Positions 55,944-64,000 are shown, counted from the stretch's first letter. The stretch is 64,000 nt of DNA from Pseudomonas sp. PA15(2017) (GCF_001945395.1 NZ_MSXV01000007.1:62001-126000); one strand, 5' to 3'. Notes: generated from the letters alone by a model not told the origin. Numbers and translations are program-made.

Positions 55944-56261
55944 TCAGAAACGAATGCGTCCGGTGAGCATGTCCTTGAGCATCACCCAGTCGCCCATCAG
56001 CGAATACAGCGGGTACTGGAAGGTGGCGGGGCGATTGCGTTCGAAGGCGAAGTGGCCGATCCAGGCAAAGCCATAGCCAATCACCGGCAGGGTCAACAGC
56101 CACAGCCATTGCCCACTGATCAGCGCGCAGCCGAGCACAACCAGCACCAGCAGGCTGCCGACATAATGCAGGCGCCGGCAGGTCGGGTGGCGGTGTTCTT
56201 CCAGGTAGTAGGGATAGAACTCGGCGAAGGAGTTGAAACGCTCACTAGGCTGGCTGCTCAT
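55944..56261 (-). CDS. DUF962 (Mpo1-like) membrane protein
   Basis: A 105-residue membrane protein of the DUF962/YGL010w family. The conserved opening is FAEFYPYYLEEHRHPTCRRLHYVGS and the later FAWIGHFAFERNRPATF (cited in short: YLEEHRHPTCRRLHYVG; GHFAFERNRPATF). The three conserved histidines HRH/H/H are the putative metal ligands of the Mpo1 fatty-acid alpha-dioxygenase family. Activity in bacteria is not established. Two or three helices are predicted. Confidence 0.88.
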   Translation of the reverse strand: MSSQPSERFNSFAEFYPYYLEEHRHPTCRRLHYVGSLLVLVVLGCALISGQWLWLLTLPVIGYGFAWIGHFAFERNRPATFQYPLYSLMGDWVMLKDMLTGRIRF

Positions 56262-56330
56262 CGGCGGCTTCCTGTTGTTGTTATGTCAGGAGAGTTTAGG
56301 CCGATTCCGGGTCGTCTGCAGTGGTCGGGA

Positions 56331-57785
56331 TCAGTGGCGCCAGAACGCCGGCATCAGCAGCACCAGCACGGTGAGGATTTCCAGGCGGCCCATCAGCATG
56401 CCCAGGGTCAGCAGCCACTTGGCCATGTCCGGCAGGCTGGCGTAGGTGCCGGCCGGGCCGATGATCGGGCCCATGCCCGGGCCGACGCCGGCAACGGTGC
56501 TGGCGGCGCCGCTCAGGGCGGTGATCCAGTCCAGGCCGCAGAGGGTCAGGGCCAGGGCCAGCACGGCGATGATGATGGTGAAGAAGAACGAGAAGGTCAG
56601 GATCGAGCGAACGATGTCTTCGTCCAGGCGATGGCGGTTGTATTGCTGCTTGATCACCGCGCGCGGGTGCACCAGTTGCATCAGGTTGGCCTTGAGCAGG
56701 ATGTAGGCGACCTGGAAGCGGAAGATCTTCAAGCCACCGGCGGTGGAGCCCGAGCAGCCGCCGATGAAGCCCAGGTAGAAGAACAGCATCCCGGCGAAGC
56801 CGCCCCACAGCGAGTAGTCACCCAGGGCGAAGCCGGTGGTGGTCATCACCGAGGTGGCATTCACGGCCACGTGGCGCAGGGCATCGAGCCAGTGCAGATC
56901 GGTGGTGAAGTAATACCAGGTGCCCATGCACAGCCAGACGCTCAGCAGGATGCCGAGAAAACCGCGTACCTGCTGGTCGCCCAGCACGGCGCCGAAATTG
57001 CCGCGCAGGGTCGACACGTAGAGCACGAAGGGCAGGCTGCCGAGAATCATCAGTACTACTGCGACCCAGTGCACGGCCGGCTGCGTCCATTTGGCCAAGG
57101 ACAGGTCTGAGGTGGAGAACCCACCCGTGGAAATCGCCGACATGCTGTGGTTGATCGCGTCGAAGACACTCATGCCGGCCAGCCAGAAGGCCAGGCAGCC
57201 GAGCAGGCTGATGCCGAAGTAGGCCACCGCCATGTACTTGGCGACCATGTGCGAGCGCGGCATGACCTTGTCGGAGCGGTCCGAGGATTCGGTCTGGAAC
57301 AGGCGCATGCCGCCGATGCGCAGCATGGGCAGAATCGCCACCGCCATGGCGATGAAGCCGATGCCGCCGAGCCAGTGCAGCATCGAGCGCCAGATCAGGA
57401 TGCCCGGCGACATGTCGTCCAGGCCGATCAGCACCGTGGCGCCGGTGGCGGTGATGCCCGACATGCTTTCGAAGAAGGCATCGGTGTAGCTCATGTGCTG
57501 GGTGAACATGAACGGCAACGCGGCGAAGATGCACACCATCAGCCAGCTCGACACCGTCAGCAGGTACATGTCGCGGGGGCGCAGATGCACGTCCTGGGGC
57601 TTGCCGCGGGCGATCATGGAGAGACCGGCGATGAAGGTGGCCAGGCTCGACCAGGCGAAGGGGCTCACTTCCGTCGCGCGGTCGAAAATGAACAGCGTGA
57701 ACATCGGGCCGATCATGCCGATGGCCAGGGTGATCAGAAAAATGCCATTGATGAACGCGATGAGTCGTAGGGTCGGCCAGGCCAT
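56331..57785 (-). CDS. trkH: Trk system potassium uptake protein TrkH
   Basis: TrkH is the membrane channel subunit for K+ uptake, gated by cytoplasmic TrkA. The 484-residue protein contains four M1-P-M2 repeats. Selectivity-filter segments of the family are seen in SMSGITATGATVLIGLDDMS, SMSAISTGGFST, NATSVMTTTGFALGDY and LSGAASTVAGVGPGMGP. It has the typical C-terminus with LMGRLEILTVLVLLMPAFWR. trkA is not in the window. Single gene. Confidence 0.95.
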   Translation of the reverse strand: MAWPTLRLIAFINGIFLITLAIGMIGPMFTLFIFDRATEVSPFAWSSLATFIAGLSMIARGKPQDVHLRPRDMYLLTVSSWLMVCIFAALPFMFTQHMSYTDAFFESMSGITATGATVLIGLDDMSPGILIWRSMLHWLGGIGFIAMAVAILPMLRIGGMRLFQTESSDRSDKVMPRSHMVAKYMAVAYFGISLLGCLAFWLAGMSVFDAINHSMSAISTGGFSTSDLSLAKWTQPAVHWVAVVLMILGSLPFVLYVSTLRGNFGAVLGDQQVRGFLGILLSVWLCMGTWYYFTTDLHWLDALRHVAVNATSVMTTTGFALGDYSLWGGFAGMLFFYLGFIGGCSGSTAGGLKIFRFQVAYILLKANLMQLVHPRAVIKQQYNRHRLDEDIVRSILTFSFFFTIIIAVLALALTLCGLDWITALSGAASTVAGVGPGMGPIIGPAGTYASLPDMAKWLLTLGMLMGRLEILTVLVLLMPAFWRH

Positions 57786-57953
57786 CGGTCTTATCCGCGA
57801 AAAAGTGGCGCCATTCTACCTGCGCCGGCATTGCTGTAAACCTGTCCATACGGCCCGTGGTCAGGCGCTTTCAGGGCCTCTTTACAAGTGCCTTGCCGTG
57901 CATAGAATACGCCGCCAGGTGCCGGCCCTTGCCGGTTTCTGAGCCCGCTGATC

Positions 57954-58325
57954 ATGTCCGAAAACAATCCCTGTCTCACGTGCGGCGCCTGCTGCGCGTA
58001 TTTTCGTGTGTCCTTCTTCTGGGGCGAATGCCAATCCGCCGGTGGCAGCGTGCCGGACGAGCAGGTCATCCAGATATCTCCGCACCTGGTCGCCATGCGC
58101 GGTACCGAGACCAAGCCCGCGCGCTGTAACGCGCTGCTTGGCGACGTGGGGCAGGGCACGCGCTGCACGCAGTACGCGCAGCGCTCCAGTACCTGCCGCG
58201 ACTTCGAAGCCTCCTGGGCCAATGGCGAGCATAATCCGCGCTGCGACGATGCGCGCGAGGCTTATGGCCTGCCGCCCCTGACGCCGCCGGTGCAGCCGGA
58301 GTTGTCGCCGGATCGGGTGGCCTAA
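57954..58325 (+). CDS. YkgJ family cysteine cluster protein
   Basis: A 123-residue protein with the YkgJ-type zinc or iron-sulfur cluster cysteines: NPCLTCGACCAYFRVSFFWG at the start and later ARCNALLGDVGQGTRCTQYA, STCRDFEAS and NPRCDDAREA. The molecular role is unknown. It follows trkH divergently, as in P. aeruginosa (PA3209-type gene, from memory). Its TAA stop is the first three bases of a terminal-inverted-repeat element. Confidence 0.85.
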   Translation: MSENNPCLTCGACCAYFRVSFFWGECQSAGGSVPDEQVIQISPHLVAMRGTETKPARCNALLGDVGQGTRCTQYAQRSSTCRDFEASWANGEHNPRCDDAREAYGLPPLTPPVQPELSPDRVA

Positions 58326-58468
58326 GAGCCTGTTCAAAGTCTCGCGAGCTAGAGCAATGCAAGGCGAAAACAGGCGAGGACGCGGAGTTTACGAGCTGTA
58401 AATGAGCAGTCCGAGCCTGTTTTTAACGCCGCAGTGCCGACGCGCAGCAGACTTTGAACAGGTTCTAA
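58323..58468. mobile_element. MITE-like element with 20-bp terminal inverted repeats
   Basis: The 146-bp element is bounded by TAAGAGCCTGTTCAAAGTCT (58323-58342) and the inverted AGACTTTGAACAGGTTCTAA (58449-58468), matching at 18 of 20 positions. Inside are further stems, including CGGAGTTTACGAGCTGTAAA (from 58383). It codes for nothing. The left end overlaps the stop codon of the YkgJ-type gene. Confidence 0.7.
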
Positions 58469-58499
58469 GGGCTACCTTCAACTGCTTGATCGCCTTGAC

Positions 58500-58572
58500 G
58501 TGTAGCCGGGTCGAGCGCAGCGACACCCGGGAAATTGCCCTGGGGAGCGCTTCGCTCACCACCAGGCTACGG
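58500..58572. repeat. Divergent REP pair
   Basis: GTGTAGCCGGGTCGAGCGCA and onward (58500-58531) is a REP copy of the 872-978 family. Immediately after it, 58538-58572 (CCCTGGGGAGCGCTTCGCTC and onward to CAGGCTACGG) is a diverged inverted partner. The pair sits between the MITE-like element and the nitroreductase gene. Confidence 0.65.
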
Positions 58573-58643
58573 GCGCGCTGTGGCCTGCGAAGCTCATGCT
58601 CGGCTGGTAGAATCCCTGGCTCTTTTTCTCTGGAGGTGAGCCG

Positions 58644-59216
58644 ATGGATGCCCTCGATGCGCTGATCAACCGTGTTTCCGCACCGCGCCTGATCGAACCG
58701 GCGCCGAGCGCCGAGCAGCGCGAGCGCCTGTTCAAGGCGGCGCTGCGTGCGCCGGATCATGGCCAGCTACGCCCCTGGCGATTTCTCACCGTCGAGGGCG
58801 ATGCCCGCCATGCGCTCGGCGAGCTGTACGCCGAGGCGATTGCCAGCAAGAACCCGCAAGCCGACGAAGAGGCGCTGACCAAGGCGCGCAACATGCCGCT
58901 GCGTGCGCCGCTGATGATCGTGGTCATCGCCCGTATCCAGGAGCACCCCAAGGTGCCGGCCCAGGAGCAGGTGCTGGCTGCCGGCTGCGCTGCCCACGGC
59001 ATCTTGCTTGCCGCCTATGCCCAGGGCATCGGCGCGGTGTGGCGTACCGGCGAACTGTCCCACGACCCGGTTGTGGATGCCGGCCTGGGCCTGGCGGCCA
59101 ACGAGCAGGTGATCGGCTATCTGTACCTGGGCACGCCCCAGCGCGAGTTGCGCGATGCGCCGGCCGTGAACGTCGACGAATTCGTAAGTGGCTGGAAGGG
59201 CAAGGCACAGGGCTAA
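58644..59216 (+). CDS. Nitroreductase family protein (YdjA type)
   Basis: A 190-residue FMN-dependent oxidoreductase. It has the YdjA-like start ALINRVSAPRLIEPAPSAEQ, the FMN site RAPDHGQLRPWRFLTVEGD (near residues 35-53) and GYLYLGTPQRELRDAP near the end. It lacks the insertions of larger NfsA/NfsB types. Native substrate unknown. ATG 58644 follows GGAGGTGA. The TAA stop lies at the edge of the palindromic element at 59214-59423. Confidence 0.9.
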   Translation: MDALDALINRVSAPRLIEPAPSAEQRERLFKAALRAPDHGQLRPWRFLTVEGDARHALGELYAEAIASKNPQADEEALTKARNMPLRAPLMIVVIARIQEHPKVPAQEQVLAAGCAAHGILLAAYAQGIGAVWRTGELSHDPVVDAGLGLAANEQVIGYLYLGTPQRELRDAPAVNVDEFVSGWKGKAQG

Positions 59217-59423
59217 GAATCTGTTCATGATCTTCGGGCCCGGGTTCGCCGATTTCGGCCGCGAATTGCGGGAGAAGGACATCGGTGCAGTGCCTGTGGG
59301 AGCGGGCGGGGACGCCTAGTGCATGCCCGCGATCTTTCGCGCGCATGGCGCGCTCCCACAGTAGATCGGCGAACTGCTTTGTAGTCGCCGCTTCAGGCGG
59401 ATAAAGATCGTGAGCAGGTTCTA
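59214..59423. repeat. Palindromic element with nested REP, bounded by two stop codons
   Basis: Ends are inverted: TAAGAATCTGTTCATGATCT (59214 onward) and AGATCGTGAGCAGGTTCTAA (to about 59424). An inner REP-type hairpin has TGTGGGAGCGGGC (from 59297) opposite GCGCGCTCCCACA (to 59359). The left end contains the nitroreductase TAA. The right end contains the lacI-type gene's stop (CTA at 59421-59423 on the plus strand). It lies exactly between two convergent genes and may terminate both. Confidence 0.65.
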
Positions 59424-60467
59424 ACTGCTTTCCCGCTCGATCAGCTCGCATTGCAGAGGCGCTGGTGCGTCGTTGGCGCTCTCCGTCAGGACGCCGAGTT
59501 TCTGCAGAATGCGTTGCGCCGCCACCTCGCCGATCTGCCGGGCTGGCGGCCTGATGGTCGTCAGGCTGGGCATCAGCATCGGCGCGAAGGCGTAATCGCC
59601 AAACCCCACTACCGCGCAGTCCTGTGGAATGAGCACACCGGCCCGGCGGCCGGCGAGCAGCCCGCCGGCAGCCAGGTTGTCATTGGCGAAGATGATTGCA
59701 TCCGGGCGTTGTGCCGCGTGCATCAGGCTTTCCATGGCCTGTTTGCCCGCTTCGAAAGGTTGCAGGTTCTCGTCCGGCGCGAAAAACCACGGCTCCAGCC
59801 CTGCCGCGCGAACCGTGTCGGCATAGCCGTCGCGACGCTCCAGCGCACTGAAATCCCCAGGTACGCTGTTCTGCACGAAGGCGATGCGCCGATAGCCCTT
59901 GTCCAGTAGATAGCGTGCGGCACTGACGCCCACCTGAGCGTGCAGGAAACCCACCTGCAGCGGAGCACGATCAGGTTGGTAATCCCATACTTCCACCAGC
60001 GGGATATCGGCATCGGCGAGCATTTTCTCGGTGCCAGCGCTATGAAAATGGCTGGTGACGACCAGCGCCGCCGGTGACCAGCCCAGGAAGGCGCGCACCG
60101 CGCTCTCTTCCTGTTCCTCGCTGAAGTAGCTGGAGGCCAGCAGCAACTGATAGCCGTGGCAGGTGAGGGTGTCACTGAAGCCCTGGATGGTCTGGGCGAA
60201 GATCGGCCCCGAGATGTTCGGTATCACCATGCCAACGATGCGCCCCTTCGCCGAGGCGAGCCCGCCAGCCACCAGGTTGGGTACATAACCCATTTCCTCG
60301 ACGGCCATACGGATGCGCTCGCGCAGCTCTTGCGACACCTGATCCGGTTGGTTGAAGTAACGCGAGACGGTAATCGACGACACGCCGATCCGCTCGGCAA
60401 CGGTGCTCAGGGTAACGCGTCCTGCGCCACGTCTCTTGCGCGGCGAATCAGCGGGCGGGCGGGGCAT
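59421..60467 (-). CDS. LacI family transcriptional regulator
   Basis: A 348-residue LacI/GntR-type repressor. The N-terminal helix-turn-helix is VTLSTVAERIGVSSITVSRY with the hinge-region QPDQVSQELRERIRMAVEEM. A periplasmic-binding-protein-like effector domain follows (GRIVGMVIPNISGPIFAQTI near residue 75). The true start is the ATG at 60465-60467 (MPRPPADSPRKRRGAG) with AGGA upstream; the frame is open to 60638 but overlaps the operators. It is divergent from a TonB-dependent receptor, with two identical palindromes between. Confidence 0.92.
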   Translation of the reverse strand: MPRPPADSPRKRRGAGRVTLSTVAERIGVSSITVSRYFNQPDQVSQELRERIRMAVEEMGYVPNLVAGGLASAKGRIVGMVIPNISGPIFAQTIQGFSDTLTCHGYQLLLASSYFSEEQEESAVRAFLGWSPAALVVTSHFHSAGTEKMLADADIPLVEVWDYQPDRAPLQVGFLHAQVGVSAARYLLDKGYRRIAFVQNSVPGDFSALERRDGYADTVRAAGLEPWFFAPDENLQPFEAGKQAMESLMHAAQRPDAIIFANDNLAAGGLLAGRRAGVLIPQDCAVVGFGDYAFAPMLMPSLTTIRPPARQIGEVAAQRILQKLGVLTESANDAPAPLQCELIERESS

Positions 60468-60512
60468 GGGGCAAATCCTGGGGCAGATTCGGGCGGTCAA
60501 ACATACGCCACC

Positions 60513-60524
60513 GTTAGCGCTAAC
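60513..60524. promoter_or_regulatory. Operator 1, GTTAGCGCTAAC
   Basis: Perfect 12-bp palindrome of the LacI/GntR type (central CG), 46 bp upstream of the lacI-type start codon. Its position fits autoregulation. Confidence 0.8.
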
Positions 60525-60587
60525 AAAAGCTTTTTCAGCTCCAGCTTTTGACTGTATTTTTGGAATATAAAAAGCATTTTTTATTAT

Positions 60588-60616
60588 TTGACGATCTTTT
60601 TGCGGCTCTTCACACT
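60588..60616 (+). promoter_or_regulatory. Candidate promoter of the TonB-dependent receptor gene
   Basis: TTGACG (60588-60593), a 17-bp spacer and CACACT (60611-60616). The -10 is weak (3 of 6). Transcription would begin near 60623, so operator 2 at 60625-60636 would cover the start site, the classic repression arrangement. Confidence 0.4.
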
Positions 60617-60624
60617 TTGCTCTT

Positions 60625-60636
60625 GTTAGCGCTAAC
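60625..60636. promoter_or_regulatory. Operator 2, GTTAGCGCTAAC
   Basis: Second identical palindrome, 112 bp from operator 1 and 118 bp before the receptor ATG; symmetry extends to TTGTTAGCGCTAACAA. Two sites at this distance could allow DNA looping by a tetramer or two dimers. Confidence 0.8.
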
Positions 60637-60753
60637 AAGCGCGTCGCACTTCCGTCGCACGACTGCCACTCGCACGAGCGAGACCCGTATCCGACTGTGC
60701 TCAGTACGCTCGCCCTTGGCGAGCATCAATCGGTTAATCAGGCAGTGAACATC

Positions 60754-63003
60754 ATGCACAACGCATTATTACCGGCCGCCCGCAGTGCGCGCCGAATCGG
60801 TGGTTCGATTTCCCTCAACCCCCTGGCCGTCGCCATCGCGCTCGCTTGTGGTGCTGCGCCTTCATGGGCTGCTGAGCCCTCCGAGACGGGCGTCATGGCG
60901 CTGGAGGCGGTCACCGTTACCGCAACCCGTCGTGAGCAGTCCCTGCAGGATGTGCCGGTCGCCGTGTCGGTGGTGGAGGGTGAGCAGCTCGAGCGCGACA
61001 ATCGCAACAACGTCGCCAGCATCGTGCAGCAGGTGCCGACTCTGAACTACCGCAGCGGTGCTTCCAACAAGGACACCTCGCTGTTCATTCGTGGTGTCGG
61101 CACCATCACTACATCACCGGGCATCGAGCCGACCGTAGCCACCGTCATCGATGGCGTGGTGCTCGGGCGCCCTGGTCAGTCGACACTCGATCTGCTGGAT
61201 CTGGAGCGCATCGAAGTGCTGCGCGGCCCACAAGGTACGCTGTTCGGCAAGAATGCTTCGGCGGGTGTGCTGAACATCATTTCCAAGGACATCACCGAGG
61301 AAACCCGTGGCTATGTGGATTACTCGCACTTCGGTGGTGGCAACGAGAACCGCCTGCGCTTCGGCATCGGCGGGCGCCTGACCGATACCTTGAAAGGCTC
61401 GCTGAGCACCTTGCTGGGCAGGTACGACGGTAACGTGAAGAACGAGTTCAACGGTGACGACGTCAACGGCTATGACCGCAAGGGCGCGCGGGGCAAGCTG
61501 GTATTCGAGCCCAACGACGAACTCAAGGTGACCCTGATCGGTGACTACACCCAGGGCAAGGACAGCATCCCCAACGGCGTACTGACCAGAACCAGCGCCG
61601 CCTTTGGCGCCGCGGTGGGCAACAGCTACACGCCAAGCGACCACAACCGCAGCATCAACAGCGACATGAACACCCGCGTCGACGATCGCAATCACGGCCT
61701 TTCCGCCCAGGTCGACTGGTCGCTCGGTGACTACACCCTGACGTCGATCACTGCCTGGCGCGGTTGGAGCAATACCCAGTACCAGGATGGCGACCGCCTG
61801 GCTGGAATCTTTCCCGGGGCGCCGCGCTCGCACGATAAAGGTCAGGTGGATTACAACCAGTATTCGCAGGAAGTGCGCCTGGCATCGCCCAAGGGCGAAT
61901 TCAACGAATACGTGCTCGGTGCGTTCTACATGCATGGCAAGAGCGAAGAGACCTACCAGCGCGAGGTCACGCCGGTCTCGCTGGTGACCGAGCGCGGCCG
62001 CGCCGACTACCAGGCGAGCAATGACAGCTTCGCGCTGTTCGGCGAGAACACCTTCAATTTCACCGATGATTTTCGCGGCATCCTCGGTCTGCGTTGGACC
62101 CACGACGACCTGCACTACAAGCACCAGCGCGTGGTCACGGCCGCCGCCGCCGGCATCCAGCCTAACTATTCCAGCAAGGGGTCGGTGGACGAGGACGGCT
62201 TCACCGGCCGAGCCGGTTTGCAGTACGACATCAACGACAACCTGGCCAGCTACGTGACCTATTCGCGAGGCTACAAAGGTCCGGCCTATAACGTGTTCTT
62301 CAACATGCAGGCCCGCGACACGGATCCGTTGAAGCCGGAAACGTCCAATTCCTGGGAGGCAGGCCTGAAGAGCACGGCCTTCGATGATCGCCTCACGGCC
62401 AATCTGGCGGTGTTCCACACCGAGTATGACAACTACCAGGCCAACTTCTATGACGTGGTCGCCGGCACGGTGGTGACCCGCCTGATCAATGCCGGTAGCG
62501 TGACCACTCAGGGCGTGGAGCTGGACGCAGCCTTCCAGGTCACTCACCAGTTCAAACTCTCTGGAGCGCTGGCCTATACCCGGGCGCGTATCGACGACTT
62601 CAGTTGCCCGGCAAACGCCGCCGCCAACTGCGATGTCAACGGCAAGCCGCTGCCCTTCAGCCCGGACTGGAAAACGTATGTTCGCGCCGACTACAGCATC
62701 CCGCTGGATAACGGCCTGGACATCGAATTGAGCACCGACTACGCCTGGCAGGATCAGGTGCAGTACAGCCTCGACCAGAACCAGAACACCGTGCAGGGCG
62801 CCTATGGCATCTGGAACGCCAGCATCGCCCTGGCCGACTACAGTGACGGCTGGCGTGTGGCCCTGTTGGCCAAGAACCTGACCGACAAGAGTTATTCCAA
62901 CGGCTTGGCCTACAGCGGTTATCCGAACCTGAATTACGCGTCGCGCTCGGTGCCGCGTGATGACCAGCGCTACTTTGGCGTGCAGGTGCGCAAGGATTTC
63001 TGA
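60754..63003 (+). CDS. TonB-dependent outer-membrane receptor
   Basis: A 749-residue receptor. It has a long signal peptide (about 40 residues, ending PSWAAEP) and a TonB-box-like LEAVTVTATRREQSLQDVPV. The plug domain (LFIRGVGTI, IDGVVLGRPGQSTLDL, IEVLRGPQGTLFGKNASAGV) is followed by a 22-strand barrel ending in QVRKDF with terminal Phe. The sequence type (QSLQDVPVAVSVV) is that of receptors for organic substrates found with catabolic genes, and no siderophore genes are nearby. Regulated probably by the divergent LacI-type protein. Start ATG 60754 (GTG 60745 possible). The ligand is unknown. Confidence 0.92.
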   Translation: MHNALLPAARSARRIGGSISLNPLAVAIALACGAAPSWAAEPSETGVMALEAVTVTATRREQSLQDVPVAVSVVEGEQLERDNRNNVASIVQQVPTLNYRSGASNKDTSLFIRGVGTITTSPGIEPTVATVIDGVVLGRPGQSTLDLLDLERIEVLRGPQGTLFGKNASAGVLNIISKDITEETRGYVDYSHFGGGNENRLRFGIGGRLTDTLKGSLSTLLGRYDGNVKNEFNGDDVNGYDRKGARGKLVFEPNDELKVTLIGDYTQGKDSIPNGVLTRTSAAFGAAVGNSYTPSDHNRSINSDMNTRVDDRNHGLSAQVDWSLGDYTLTSITAWRGWSNTQYQDGDRLAGIFPGAPRSHDKGQVDYNQYSQEVRLASPKGEFNEYVLGAFYMHGKSEETYQREVTPVSLVTERGRADYQASNDSFALFGENTFNFTDDFRGILGLRWTHDDLHYKHQRVVTAAAAGIQPNYSSKGSVDEDGFTGRAGLQYDINDNLASYVTYSRGYKGPAYNVFFNMQARDTDPLKPETSNSWEAGLKSTAFDDRLTANLAVFHTEYDNYQANFYDVVAGTVVTRLINAGSVTTQGVELDAAFQVTHQFKLSGALAYTRARIDDFSCPANAAANCDVNGKPLPFSPDWKTYVRADYSIPLDNGLDIELSTDYAWQDQVQYSLDQNQNTVQGAYGIWNASIALADYSDGWRVALLAKNLTDKSYSNGLAYSGYPNLNYASRSVPRDDQRYFGVQVRKDF

Positions 63004-63095
63004 TCCACGGCAGCCAAGCGTGCCCCTGCGTGTGCAATCCGCCCGAGCCGATAGAGAGCGGCAGGGCGGTCAAGTTTTCATCCAGGTGACTCATC

Positions 63096-64000
63096 ATGAC
63101 TCGATCCACCCGCCAGCTCAGCCTCGGCACCTTTCTCATGGCCACCGGGCACCATGTGGCCGCCTGGCGTCACCCCGACGTGCCGGCTGATCCGCTGGAT
63201 TTCTCGGTTTACAAGCGCACCGCGCAGATCGCCGAGGCAGCCTGTTTCGACGCGCTGTTCGTGGCCGACAGCGTGGCTGCACCGACGGACGCCATCGCCA
63301 GCCGCATGCCACGCTCGGCGCATTTCGAACCGTTGACGCTGCTCTCGGCGCTGAGCGCGGTGACCGAGCGCATCGGATTGATCAGCACCGTGACCACCAG
63401 CTACAACGAGCCCTATCACGTGGCCCGCAAGTTCGCTTCCCTCGACCAGCTGTCCGGTGGGCGTGCGGGCTGGAACCTGGTGACCTCGGACGCCGCCGCC
63501 GAGGCTTACAATTTCGGCCGCGACGCGCATATCTCCCACGCCGAGCGCTATGCCCGTGCGCGGGAGTTCCATGAAGTGGTCACCGGCCTGTGGGACAGCT
63601 GGGCGGACGACGCCTTCCTGCATGACAAGGCCAGCGGCCAGTTCTTCGACCCCGCCAAACTGCACGTGCTCGACCACCACGGTGAGCACTTCAAGGTACG
63701 TGGGCCGCTGAACGTCGCCCGCTCGCCCCAGGGTAGGCCGGTGGTCGTTCAGGCAGGCTCTTCGCAAACCGGTCGGCAGCTCGCCGCAGAGACTGCCGAG
63801 GTGGTGTTCACGGCGCAAACCTCGCTGGCCAAGGCCCAGGCGTTCTATGCCGATCTCAAGGGCCGCCTGCACGCCTTCGGGCGCAGCGAGGATTCGCTGA
63901 AGATCATGCCCGGCGTGTTCGTGGTGGTTGGTCAGAGCGAAGGTGAAGCCCGCGAGAAATTCGAGCGTTTCCAGGAACTGGTCGAGCCCGCAGTCGGCAT
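63096..64000 (+). CDS. NtaA/SnaA/DszA-family flavin-dependent monooxygenase (3' end outside window)
   Basis: The first 301 residues of a bacterial-luciferase-like, FMNH2-dependent monooxygenase. Family marks are TRQLSLGTFLMATGHHVAAW at the start, GLISTVTTSYNEPYHVARKF, LDQLSGGRAGWNLVTSDAAA and SPQGRPVVVQAGSS. These enzymes cleave C-N or C-S bonds in chelators (nitrilotriacetate), sulfur heterocycles or sulfonates and need a partner flavin reductase. It lies 92 bp after the receptor gene on the same strand, so the two probably serve uptake and breakdown of one compound. The frame runs off the end at 64000. Confidence 0.9.
   Translation, partial: MTRSTRQLSLGTFLMATGHHVAAWRHPDVPADPLDFSVYKRTAQIAEAACFDALFVADSVAAPTDAIASRMPRSAHFEPLTLLSALSAVTERIGLISTVTTSYNEPYHVARKFASLDQLSGGRAGWNLVTSDAAAEAYNFGRDAHISHAERYARAREFHEVVTGLWDSWADDAFLHDKASGQFFDPAKLHVLDHHGEHFKVRGPLNVARSPQGRPVVVQAGSSQTGRQLAAETAEVVFTAQTSLAKAQAFYADLKGRLHAFGRSEDSLKIMPGVFVVVGQSEGEAREKFERFQELVEPAVG

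Noticed and set aside
55803-57110. 435-residue open frame over the DUF962 and trkH genes
   Set aside because: Antisense to two genes with strong family signatures; its translation is Gln/Ala/Gly/His-rich noise.

Overview
The window is about 64 kb of a Pseudomonas chromosome. GC is high almost throughout. The genus call rests on the gene families and their order: cheW-DUF2802 beside a cytochrome c maturation operon, an O-antigen locus running from ihfB to wbpM, the NAGGN osmolyte genes, pap, and a plcP-agt-cyaB-trkH-ykgJ-nitroreductase block that I recall in the same order in P. aeruginosa. The species cannot be fixed from sequence alone. I found no tRNA, rRNA, CRISPR array, transposase or integrase.

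Layout. 1-2884: the end of the chemotaxis operon (cheW, DUF2802), facing a FliK-like protein and an FlhB C-terminal-domain protein. 3014-10294: a tight ccmABCDEFGHI operon plus a small lipoprotein gene, nearly all joined by 4-nt overlaps, closed by an intrinsic terminator. 10448-14718: pcaR with a perfect palindromic operator, a short-chain dehydrogenase, a CynX-type MFS transporter and small conserved genes. 15023-17165: ihfB (without rpsA beside it) and a chemoreceptor. 17311-21340: a large autotransporter gene with a Pro-Thr-Glu repeat linker, bracketed by two decayed pieces of one metallo-beta-lactamase-fold gene.

21948-33673: a Wzy-dependent O-antigen locus (wzz, wzy, wzx, three glycosyltransferases, an epimerase/reductase, wbpL, a PglD-like acetyltransferase, wbpM). 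Its middle part has lower GC and several TTG starts, as expected of exchanged surface-polysaccharide genes. WbpM, the WbpV-like enzyme and WbpL would form and prime a 6-deoxy-HexNAc (QuiNAc/FucNAc type) sugar on undecaprenyl phosphate. The glycosyltransferases extend it, Wzx flips it, and Wzy and Wzz polymerise it. Downstream lies a compact three-ORF module (33735-34525) whose leader resembles Ash/Icd-like leaders of P4-type satellites.

34810-39908: the osmoprotectant NAGGN genes (asnO, ngg, M42 peptidase). 40235-47491: mnmC, pap, ybaN-like, yecA-like and recQ. 47602-51781: a marR-MFS efflux pair and a FimV-like protein. 51940-57785: a SelW-like protein, plcP-agt (phosphate-stress lipid remodelling, with a weak Pho-box-like site), cyaB, a DUF962 protein and trkH. 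57954-59216: ykgJ-like and nitroreductase genes. 59421-64000: a LacI regulator divergent from a TonB-dependent receptor and an NtaA/SnaA-type flavin monooxygenase, with two perfect GTTAGCGCTAAC operators between them.

The intergenic spaces carry several palindromic repeat families: REP doublets, a long hairpin, and a group of larger elements whose ends coincide with the stop codons of neighbouring genes.
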